Assembly (NCBI GenBank): GCA_016209995.1
Contig: JACQVC010000428.1
Coordinates: 1 to 12,306 of the forward strand
Source of the DNA: Gemmatimonadota bacterium
GTDB taxonomy: Bacteria > Gemmatimonadota > Gemmatimonadetes > Longimicrobiales > Gaopeijiaceae
Direction: 5' to 3'
Length of the DNA stretch: 12,306 nt
Program-made: the position numbers and the translations under genes
Shown: piece after piece, positions 7,067-12,306 of the stretch
Layout: every line of letters starts with the position of its first letter
Numbering within the stretch: position 1 is the first letter of the stretch
The notes under the pieces: model-generated
What the model saw: the letters and a program-made list of their open reading frames with translations, nothing else
The model's database searches: none
Told to the model about the DNA's origin: nothing

Positions 7067-7357
7067 TTAGGCGAGCCAGGTCACCCAAGACGGAAACGTC
7101 GCGATGACTGCCACCACCACAGCCGCGATCCACAGCACAATCCTGGCGGTTCGCCTCGAGGCAGGAGCGCAGCTGCCGTCGGCGCACGCGGCGGGCTGCC
7201 GACGATACGTGCCGACGAACGCCGCGCCGAGGAGCATCGCGGTCAGGCCGAGAAACCAGGGCCGATACGGCTCGAGTCTGGTGCTGGCCGCGCCTTTCGG
7301 CACGTGACGGATTTGCCACGTGATGAAAGGGACGCATGCGTCGTAGAATGGCCGCAA
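7067..7357 (-). pseudogene. merT remnant, 5'-truncated
   Basis: From about residue 27 to its end at 96, the frame reads as the C-terminal two thirds of MerT, the mercuric-ion inner-membrane transporter. It contains the family phrase RLEPYRPWFLGLT, a helix, the cytoplasmic Cys pair in ACADGSCAP, and a last helix ending in TFPSWVTWLA. The first helix with its Cys-Cys pair is missing in this and the other two frames upstream, where the sequence becomes unrelated. The nominal start is a TTG at 7357 without a ribosome binding site. An in-frame stop lies at 7370-7372. It is therefore most likely a deletion remnant left when the neighbouring permease gene arrived. It ends 47 bp from the convergent AhpD-like gene. 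Confidence 0.65.
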
Positions 7358-7458
7358 GCGTGGGCGATCTCACAGAAACCGCGTGTTTCGCAAGACGGCG
7401 GCGTCGGAATCTGGGACAATAGGCACCGCGCGCCGTCGGGAACGGCGAGGTGTCAGAT

Positions 7459-8511
7459 ATGCCCGTAGAAGAGTCCGCACCAGGGTTCGCGTCCAGCTAC
7501 CGCCGACAGGTGATGTACTCGGTCGCGGTCCTGCTCGTGTTGATTGGAGCGCTGGTCGCCTACAAGGGCGGCGCAGCGCTGACGGTGCTGGCGGACGTGA
7601 GGCGCACCGGGATACTCCGGTTGGACACGGACCTCGCGCTGGGCCAGGACGCGTCCTCTCTGGTCGGCACCCTCGCACGATCGATCAGGTATCTCGCGAT
7701 CGTGGCGCCGGCCCTGGTGTTTGGCGTGCTCATCGCCGCGGCCGTTCGCACGTTCGTGTCCCCCCGGTGGCTGGTGCAGGCCTTTGGTCGCGAGCCGGTC
7801 CGCGAACAAGTCATCGCGGGAGTCGCGGGCGCGCCGTTGATGCTGTGTTCGTGCTGCGTCGCGCCCGTCTTTTCGGCCGTCTACGAACGCTCGGCACGGC
7901 TCGCGCCGTCGCTCGGCGTGGCGCTGGCGGCCCCGTCGCTCAATCCGGCCGCGCTCCTCCTCACCTTCATGCTGTTCCCGGGTCGAATCGCCACCTCACG
8001 GTTGGCGATGGCGCTAGCCGCCGTGTTTCTGGTGGCTCCACTCGTCGCGCGGCTTGGCAGCCGGGTGACACCGGAGGCGGCTGCGATGCCTGGTGTCCAG
8101 TTCGCGTGCCCCACATCCCGTGGGTGGTCCGGCTTCCTGGCCTCGTGCCTCCACGTGACGACGCGCACCGTCCCCCTCATTTTCGCAGGCGTCGTCGCCT
8201 CGTTCTGGTTGGCCGAGCGCCTGCCACTCGACGTGTTTGCGTCCCAGACGGTCAGCACGTCGGCCGTGTTGCTCGCGTCGATTGTGGCGGTGCCCCTCGC
8301 CCTCCCCACGTTCTTCGAGATCCCGCTGGCCCTGACGCTGATTGGGGTGGGCGCACCCGCGGGCGTCGCGGCCGCGGTGCTGTTTGCCGGCCCGGCGGTC
8401 AACCTTCCTTCGCTCGTCACGATCGCCCGGTCGACGAATTGGAAGGTGGCCGGTCTGCTGGCCCTGGCGGTCGCGCTGGTCGCGGGCCTGGGTGGCTTGC
8501 TCGTCGGGTAG
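7459..8511 (+). CDS. Permease, UPF0718/ArsP-like (YraQ family)
   Basis: 350-residue membrane protein with about eight to nine helices. The family hallmark is visible: the half-repeat APLMLCSCCVAPVFSAVYE (C130, C132, C133), followed by a conserved PSLNPAALLLTFMLFPGR loop. A second half-repeat has PTFFEIPLALTLIGVGAPAG and PAVNLPSL. UPF0718/ArsP-type permeases export organoarsenicals or other soft-metal species, with the CSC motif likely binding the metal. In this neighbourhood a thiophilic metal or metalloid substrate is a fair guess, but it is inference. The ATG at 7459 follows GAGG at 7447-7450; a GTG at 7450 would add three residues. Convergent neighbours are absent; the merT fragment lies divergently upstream and the mer operon follows on the same strand after 129 nt, with its own promoter. 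Confidence 0.82.
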   Translation: MPVEESAPGFASSYRRQVMYSVAVLLVLIGALVAYKGGAALTVLADVRRTGILRLDTDLALGQDASSLVGTLARSIRYLAIVAPALVFGVLIAAAVRTFVSPRWLVQAFGREPVREQVIAGVAGAPLMLCSCCVAPVFSAVYERSARLAPSLGVALAAPSLNPAALLLTFMLFPGRIATSRLAMALAAVFLVAPLVARLGSRVTPEAAAMPGVQFACPTSRGWSGFLASCLHVTTRTVPLIFAGVVASFWLAERLPLDVFASQTVSTSAVLLASIVAVPLALPTFFEIPLALTLIGVGAPAGVAAAVLFAGPAVNLPSLVTIARSTNWKVAGLLALAVALVAGLGGLLVG

Positions 8512-8640
8512 ACGCGATTCCGCCGTCTGGCTCCAAGGCATCAACCTCAGGCCGCAGCGGCACCTCTGCCCTGTAAAACTGGGGATCTTGACTCCCACCG
8601 CAGGTCGGGAGCCGCGTCCGACCAGGGCCAAAAAAACTGC

Positions 8641-8672
8641 TTGACTCTGGAGTCGAGTTCAGACGCCAGACT
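8641..8672 (+). promoter_or_regulatory. MerR/ZntR-type promoter-operator of the mer operon
   Basis: TTGACT (8641-8646) and CAGACT (8667-8672) are separated by an overlong 20-bp spacer, as in promoters activated by MerR-family regulators. The spacer holds an imperfect dyad, TCTGGA with TTCAGA (8648-8663). The first 16 bases match my memory of the E. coli zntA operator half. An A-tract (8632-8638) lies just upstream. The -10 is poor, as expected for an activator-dependent promoter. No merR-like regulator gene is complete in this window. Confidence 0.65.
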
Positions 8673-8758
8673 GGGATTGGGGAGGACGTTCGGCGTGTCG
8701 GACTGCCAGACACACGACCCGAAGCGACCTCGCGATCCTGCTTAAGGAGAGACGCATC

Positions 8759-9127
8759 ATGGTGAAGCGGGACGTTGCGGCAGCGTTGGCGCTTGCCGGC
8801 GTGACGTGTTTGGTCGGGGCGTGCGGAACGGCGCCGCCCGCCAGGCAGCCGGTCGAACAGGCGATCGCACAGACCAAGCGCGTCGCGCTGCACGTCGACA
8901 AGATGACCTGAGCGGGATGTGCCCTGGCCGTGCGCCAGGTCTTGACCGAGCTCGACGGCGTAGAGAAGGCCGAGGTGTCGATCGACGGGCAGCGCGTCGT
9001 CGTGCAGTTCCGCCCGGATCTCGTCGATCCGGCAGAGATGGTGGAACAAGTCAGCGCGATCGGCTTTCCCGCGCGGCTTGAGGGCCCGGCCGACGCGTCG
9101 TCACCTTCGCGCGTGACGGAGGAGTGA
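8759..9127 (+). CDS. MerP-like heavy-metal-associated selenoprotein (lipoprotein)
   Basis: 122-residue exported metal-binding protein if the TGA at 8909-8911 is read as selenocysteine (residue 51). The ATG at 8759 follows AAGGAG (8744-8749). The N-terminus is a lipoprotein signal with lipobox VGAC at 19-22. Residues about 42-112 form a heavy-metal-associated (HMA) domain: VALHVDKMT-U-AGC, then LTELDGVEKAEVSIDGQRVVVQF and MVEQVSAIGFPA. The HMA metal site is normally M-T-C-x-x-C; here the first Cys codon is TGA and the second (C54) is TGT, giving a U-x-x-C site. The same frame stays open and homologous to its own stop, one base before merT. A candidate bSECIS follows the UGA. In MerP this pair binds Hg(II) and hands it to MerT; a selenol would bind mercury very tightly. 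The nonsense-mutation alternative is disfavoured by the exact position and intact downstream frame. No release or reduction partner specific to Sec is visible. Confidence 0.9.
8909..8939 (+). promoter_or_regulatory. Candidate bSECIS element of the MerP-like gene
   Basis: After the UGA (8909-8911), CCTGGC (8923-8928) pairs perfectly with GCCAGG (8934-8939), enclosing loop CGTGC. The loop begins 18 nt after the UGA and has G as its second base. The loop differs by one base from that of the DUF3179 candidate (CGTGT). Geometry fits bacterial SECIS rules; binding by SelB is inferred. Confidence 0.8.
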
Positions 9128-9128
9128 C

Positions 9129-9491
9129 ATGGCGGGTGTTCCGTTGAACAGCGATCGCTTGCCGGGCGTGACGGGAGTCGTGGCGGCCCTCCTGGCGGCC
9201 AGTTGCTGCATTCTGCCGCTGGCGCTGATCGCGACCGGGATTGCCGGGGCGGGACTGATGATGACGATGATGCGGCTTGAGTGGGTCACGCTACCGCTGG
9301 GCGTCGTGGGACTGGCGGGCGCCTACGGGGCGTACTGGAGCCATGAGCGCCGCTGCCAGACAGCAGGCTGCCGGTTCGTCGGCCGGCGGACGACCCAGGT
9401 CATCCTCATCCTGGCGACGCTTGTGGTCATCGTCGCGCTCCTCTTCCGCGTGTTCCCGTCCTGGATCGCCGATTTGCTCCAGCGGCTCTGA
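9129..9491 (+). CDS. merT: MerT-type mercuric ion transporter
   Basis: 120-residue inner-membrane protein with three helices. Helix 1 (about 14-45) contains the Hg-accepting pair C26-C27 in LLAASCCILPLALIATGIAGAG. A second pair, C76 and C81, lies in the cytoplasmic loop ERRCQTAGCRF after helix 2, and helix 3 ends FRVFPSW as in MerT. The family takes Hg(II) from periplasmic MerP and delivers it to cytoplasmic thiols or to the N-terminal domain of MerA. It starts one base after the Sec-MerP stop and is preceded by GGAGG overlapping that gene's end, so the two are coupled. merA follows after 107 nt. All four cysteines are ordinary codons. Sequence is divergent from textbook MerT but the layout is diagnostic. 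Confidence 0.85.
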   Translation: MAGVPLNSDRLPGVTGVVAALLAASCCILPLALIATGIAGAGLMMTMMRLEWVTLPLGVVGLAGAYGAYWSHERRCQTAGCRFVGRRTTQVILILATLVVIVALLFRVFPSWIADLLQRL

Positions 9492-9598
9492 AGATGGAAG
9501 AGAACGATGGTCGCGTTGAGCAGGTCACCGAGCGCGCCGCGACTGGTGCAGTGTGTCGAGTTGGTCTGGGAGGCGCAGCGAGGAGGAGCGTCAAGGAC

Positions 9599-11152
9599 AT
9601 GGAACAAGGCACAGTGGCGCTGGCCATTGAGGGCATGACGTGCGATCAGTGCGCGGTGACGATCCAGCCCGCGCTGGCTGGCGTGCCCGACGTCGATCGC
9701 GTGGATGCCAGCTCTCCCGATAAGCGCGCCGATGCCCCGTACGTGTCCTCCGGCCGGACACCGGACATCGTCGTGCTCGGTGGCGGCTCGGCCGGGTTCG
9801 CGGCCTCGATTCGTGCCGCGGAGCTCGGCGCCCGCGTGACGCTCATCGAGGGCGGCACGCTCGGCGGCACGTGCGTCAACGTCGGATGCGTGCCCTCAAA
9901 GACGTTGATCCGCGCCGCGGAGGTTCGGCACCGCGCCGCCCACCATCCGTTCGAGGGCGTGCGCACCGCCGTCCAGGCGCCGGACTTTCAAGCGGTCATG
10001 GCGCAGAAGGACGCGCTCGTGACCGCCATGCGCCAGGAAAAATACTGGGACGTGCTCGCGGCCTATCCCAGCGTCACCCTGCGGCAAGGTCGCGGCGCCA
10101 TCAATCCGGACTTGTCGCTCTCCGTCGGCGGCGAGGTTCTGAACCCGGGACGCCTCATCGTGACCACGGGCGCGGCGCCATGGGCGCCGCCGATCGCCGG
10201 CCTGGCCGAGGCCGGCTACTTGACGAGTACCGACGCGCTGGCCCTCACGGCGCGCCCGGACTCGTTGATCGTCATCGGTGGCAGCGCGGTCGGTCTCGAA
10301 ATTGCCCAGTTCTATGCGCGGCTCGGCACGCGTGTGACGGCCCTCGAGTTGATGGCGTCGCTCGTGCCCGCGGAGGACGGTGAGATTGGTGCGGCGCTGG
10401 CCGACTATCTGCGCGAGGAAGGGCTCGACGTTCGCACCGGAGCGTCGATTCATCGCGTCAGCCGCGATGGTACCGGGTACAGAGTGGAGGCCACCACCGA
10501 CGGACGTGCAGAGATACTCACAGCCGCGCAGTTGCTCGTCGCGACGGGTCGGCGCGCCAACACACGCGGCTTTGGACTTGAGGGGGCGGGTATCGAGCTC
10601 GGGAAGAAGGGCGAAATCTGCGTCGATGAATATCTACAAACGTCGCGGCCGGCGGTGTACGCCGCTGGCGACGTGGTCGGTGATCCCATGTTCGTCTACG
10701 TTGCGGCCTACGGCGGCCACCTCGCCGTCGACAATGCGCTCAACGGCCACTCACGCCGATACGACTTGTCTGCATTGCCGCGGGTGACGTTCACGGACCC
10801 CCAGGTGGCGTCGGTTGGGGTGACCGAAGAGGAGGCGCGAAGGAACGGCGTCGATGTAATGGTGTCGAAGCTACCGCTCTCCTACGTCCCGCGGGCGCTG
10901 GCGGCGCGTGAGACGCGCGGCTTCATCAAGCTGGTGGCGGACGCGCGCACGCACCGGCTCGTGGGCGCCCACGTCCTGGGCTCCGAGGCGGGCGAGATGA
11001 TCGAGGAGCCGACGCTGGCGATCAAGCACGGCATCAGCGTTGACGATCTGGCCGCGGCCTTCCATCCCTATCTCACGCTGGCGGAAGGCATCAAACTCGC
11101 CGCGCAGACCTTCACGAAAGACGTGAAGAAATTGTCGTGCTGCGCCGCGTAA
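9599..11152 (+). CDS. merA: Mercuric reductase MerA with a shortened N-terminal HMA domain
   Basis: 517-residue FAD/NAD(P) disulfide oxidoreductase reducing Hg(II) to Hg(0) in the cytoplasm. ATG 9599 follows AGGAGGAG (9581-9588); an in-frame ATG at 9494 lacks a ribosome binding site. Residues 5-40 carry GMTCDQC (C15, C18) but the HMA fold ends early, so it is about half a normal domain. Then come the FAD-binding GGGSAG (61-66), the redox-active GGTCVNVGCVPSK (C92, C97), the NAD(P)-binding GGSAVG (227-232) with nearby Y239, the second FAD motif YAAGDVVGD, and the dimer-interface HPYLTLAEG with its tyrosine. The C-terminus ends LSCCAA (C514, C515), the vicinal pair that receives Hg in MerA and separates it from lipoamide dehydrogenases. 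Belongs to the operon with Sec-MerP and MerT. Confidence 0.95.
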   Translation: MEQGTVALAIEGMTCDQCAVTIQPALAGVPDVDRVDASSPDKRADAPYVSSGRTPDIVVLGGGSAGFAASIRAAELGARVTLIEGGTLGGTCVNVGCVPSKTLIRAAEVRHRAAHHPFEGVRTAVQAPDFQAVMAQKDALVTAMRQEKYWDVLAAYPSVTLRQGRGAINPDLSLSVGGEVLNPGRLIVTTGAAPWAPPIAGLAEAGYLTSTDALALTARPDSLIVIGGSAVGLEIAQFYARLGTRVTALELMASLVPAEDGEIGAALADYLREEGLDVRTGASIHRVSRDGTGYRVEATTDGRAEILTAAQLLVATGRRANTRGFGLEGAGIELGKKGEICVDEYLQTSRPAVYAAGDVVGDPMFVYVAAYGGHLAVDNALNGHSRRYDLSALPRVTFTDPQVASVGVTEEEARRNGVDVMVSKLPLSYVPRALAARETRGFIKLVADARTHRLVGAHVLGSEAGEMIEEPTLAIKHGISVDDLAAAFHPYLTLAEGIKLAAQTFTKDVKKLSCCAA

Positions 11153-11160
11153 GGCCTGTC

Positions 11161-11304
11161 TCAACCTGAACCCGGACGTGTCGGAACGTGGGGACCAGCG
11201 CGATCCAGCGTTTCGATGACAGGGCACTCCTTCTCGCGGGCCGTCCGGATCGTCGTCTTGCACTGGTTTAGGGACTCGGTGAGGCGGCGGGCTTGTGCGG
11301 ACAT
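11161..11304 (-). CDS. Small Cys-containing ORF resembling a MerR metal-binding tail
   Basis: 47-residue open frame (ATG 11304, stop TGA 11161-11163). A GAGGAG sequence precedes the ATG by 11 bases. The core reads LTESLNQCKTTIRTAREKEC then PVIETLD. The ending E-C-P-V-I-E-x-L-D resembles the C-terminal metal-binding tail of MerR-family regulators, where a Cys is followed by C-P-x-x-x-x-L, but spacing here (C15 to C27) is longer and no helix-turn-helix is present. An in-frame stop just upstream prevents extension. It is the last gene of the minus-strand MerT-like/MerP-like unit, about 57 nt after the MerP-like stop, convergent with merA. It could be a small metal-binding protein, a regulator remnant, or spurious. 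Confidence 0.45.
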   Translation of the reverse strand: MSAQARRLTESLNQCKTTIRTAREKECPVIETLDRAGPHVPTRPGSG

Positions 11305-11361
11305 AGCAAGCCGATCTCCTCAAGTCATCGTGCCCGCGCGGGGTGGTGGTGACTGCACACG

Positions 11362-11868
11362 TTACTGTACGCCATCCACGCGGGCCACGGCGATCGTGAA
11401 CGGGTGCTGGTGGTGTCGGTCACCCTCTTCCGGCGAGGGGGCCGCGACGCCCGTGACCGTGACCGGTTGTGGCGTGCCCACAACGGCACCCAACAGGCGC
11501 GCCTCGTCCGTGAGGAGGAACCGTTCGTTCTCGGGGACCACGAGCGTCAGACGGCCGTTCCAGGTCTCAATGCGGCCGGTGGCGGTCACGTTGAAGGCCC
11601 TGGGTGTAAACCCGCTGTCGAGAATGGCCTGCCGCATCTGGTGAAAATCGGGGACTCGGCCCGGCTTCACCGTCACGACGGCCAGCCCCTTGGGCTGATC
11701 CACGGACACGTCGGCAACTTCGTCGATGCGGGAGAGCCGCTTTTCCAACCCGTAGGCGCAGAACGGGCAGGTCAGGCCGTCCACGCGAACGGTCAGATCC
11801 CGTATTTGCGCCTGTGACGGCACCGCGAACGCCAAAAGGACGACACCGCTGAGCAACAATCGTTTCAT
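11362..11868 (-). CDS. Secreted MerP-like HMA protein with extra C-terminal domain
   Basis: 168-residue exported protein. AGGAGG at 11877-11882 precedes the ATG. Signal peptide residues 1-20 end at PSQA|Q. Residues 23-90 form an HMA domain with metal site GLTCPFC (C34, C37), EKRLSRIDEVADVSVD and a closing MRQAILDSGF. Unlike ordinary MerP, about 75 more residues follow: a beta-rich stretch (TATGRIETWNGRLTLVVPENERFLL, then PVTVTGVAAP) and a histidine cluster HHQH before the final strand. This tail could be a small OB-like or metal-binding domain; I do not recognise it. It lies 12 bp after the MerT-like gene and is probably its periplasmic partner. Both Cys codons are normal, in contrast to the Sec-MerP of the other operon. 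Confidence 0.8.
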   Translation of the reverse strand: MKRLLLSGVVLLAFAVPSQAQIRDLTVRVDGLTCPFCAYGLEKRLSRIDEVADVSVDQPKGLAVVTVKPGRVPDFHQMRQAILDSGFTPRAFNVTATGRIETWNGRLTLVVPENERFLLTDEARLLGAVVGTPQPVTVTGVAAPSPEEGDRHHQHPFTIAVARVDGVQ

Positions 11869-11880
11869 GGTTTGAACCTC

Positions 11881-12303
11881 CTACGACCAGATGTTTTCCA
11901 ACAAAAGCACGATGGGCAACAAGAGATAGGCGACGAAGAACCCGATGAGATAGATCCCGGCCGAGATCCACAGCAGCGTCCGGCTGACCCGGCTCGCCGT
12001 GTCGCACGCGCTTGGCGCGTCGACCGCGCAGACCTGTACCTCTCCACTGGCCTTCAAGCGGGGGGCCAGCGCGTACACGTACAGGAAATTGCCGGCGATG
12101 AGCCCGCCCGACACGGCAAAGACCCAGATCTTGTGCTGCGACAAGGTGATCAGCCAGGGCATCGCGCCCAGCACGGACGCCACCGTGGCCCCCAGTCCCA
12201 CCACGACCAGCAACGAGGGCAGGGCGCAGCAGACGACGGTCCCGAACGACGTGAACAAGGACAGGTAGTCGAGTAAGCGATTGTCTTGGGTCGCGGTAGT
12301 CAT
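11881..12303 (-). CDS. MerT-like membrane transporter with four cysteines
   Basis: 140-residue membrane protein with about three to four helices. Helix 1 carries a vicinal pair C25-C26 in SFGTVVCCALPSLLVVVGLGA, the MerT/MerC-type signature. A second helix (KIWVFAVSGGLIAGNFLYVYAL) is followed by a loop with C92 and C100, and then two closing helices. The pattern of Cys-Cys in helix 1 plus two loop cysteines equals MerT, but the long C-terminus and sequence are closer to unassigned MerT/MerC-like proteins. The ATG at 12303 is three bases from the window edge, so its ribosome binding site and promoter are not seen. It is the first gene visible in a minus-strand unit with the HMA protein. Substrate is presumably Hg(II) or another soft cation. 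Confidence 0.75.
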   Translation of the reverse strand: MTTATQDNRLLDYLSLFTSFGTVVCCALPSLLVVVGLGATVASVLGAMPWLITLSQHKIWVFAVSGGLIAGNFLYVYALAPRLKASGEVQVCAVDAPSACDTASRVSRTLLWISAGIYLIGFFVAYLLLPIVLLLENIWS

Positions 12304-12306
12304 GGA

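Noticed and set aside
1351..7310. Shared CACGTGACGG near both truncated genes as a recombination site
   Set aside because: A 10-bp match in opposite orientation in GC-rich DNA, with no longer homology around it, is compatible with chance.
7370..7372. In-frame TGA upstream of the merT fragment as Sec in MerT helix 1
   Set aside because: Sequence on both sides of this TGA does not resemble MerT helix 1 in any frame, so it is just an upstream stop.
8588..8608. Second TTGACT with a CTCCC/GGGAG dyad as another MerR operator
   Set aside because: No plausible -10 lies 19-20 bp downstream; the site at 8641-8672 is far better.
8570..8640. tRNA-like 3' half (CTGTAAAAC followed by a GGTCGG/CCGACC arm)
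   Set aside because: The putative T-loop is nine bases and lacks the TTC signature, no matching 5' acceptor or D arm is present, and no CCA-compatible fold could be assembled.
9494..9598. 35-residue N-terminal extension of MerA
   Set aside because: ATG 9494 has no ribosome binding site, whereas ATG 9599 follows AGGAGGAG and begins immediately before the HMA motif.
1..12306. CRISPR array, rRNA, insertion sequence or transposase
   Set aside because: No regularly spaced direct repeats, no rRNA-like stretches and no transposase or integrase motifs were seen on either strand.

Overview
The window is about 12.3 kb of GC-rich bacterial DNA packed with thiol, metal and mercury handling genes. Signal peptides, a probable lipoprotein and an outer-membrane beta-barrel remnant indicate a Gram-negative (diderm) cell. 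The NTT-like transporter, bufferin operon, mer genes and selenoprotein-like genes together would fit an Acidobacteriota-type or other environmental lineage, but that assignment is inference and is weak.

The main observation is that two genes are interrupted by an in-frame TGA exactly where their families carry a conserved cysteine, and in both the frame stays open and homologous after the TGA. They are a DUF3179 protein (minus strand 2493-3101; W-[UGA]-P-L-C-G) and a MerP-like heavy-metal-associated lipoprotein (plus strand 8759-9127; M-T-[UGA]-A-G-C). In each, a perfect mini-hairpin lies 3' of the UGA, with a five-base apical loop of CGUGU or CGUGC beginning 21 or 18 nt past the UGA. This is the architecture of a bacterial SECIS, so both are read here as selenoproteins. 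No selA, selB, selC or selD is visible in the window.

Layout, left to right. 1-175: no gene, but a perfect 12-bp inverted repeat and alternative small hairpins. 176-1357 (-): NTT/MFS-type transporter missing its N-terminal third. 1388-2496 (+): two-gene redox unit of exported thioredoxin and CcdA-like membrane protein with an ATGA overlap. 2493-3101 (-): DUF3179 selenoprotein, tail-to-tail with ccdA. 3158-3440 (+): frameshifted remnant of an outer-membrane beta-barrel gene. 3772-6230 (+): bufferin-type operon bufA1-bufB-bufC-doxX. 6468-7019 (+): AhpD-like CxxC protein. 7067-7357 (-): 3' fragment of a merT. 7459-8511 (+): UPF0718/ArsP-like permease. 8641-11152 (+): mer operon preceded by a ZntR/MerR-type promoter, encoding Sec-MerP, MerT and MerA. 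11161-12303 (-): second, convergent unit of MerT-like protein, MerP-like protein with an extra C-terminal domain, and a 47-residue Cys-containing ORF.

Inferred joint role. MerP-like proteins would capture Hg(II) or a related soft metal in the periplasm, MerT-like proteins would move it inwards, and MerA would reduce it to Hg(0). The bufferin BufA1, modified by BufB/BufC, would buffer copper or other thiophilic metals outside the cytoplasm. Thioredoxin, CcdA and AhpD-type proteins would manage disulfides and peroxides. Several decayed genes (NTT N-terminus, merT fragment, beta-barrel remnant) sit at the joints between these modules, which suggests accessory DNA assembled by recombination.
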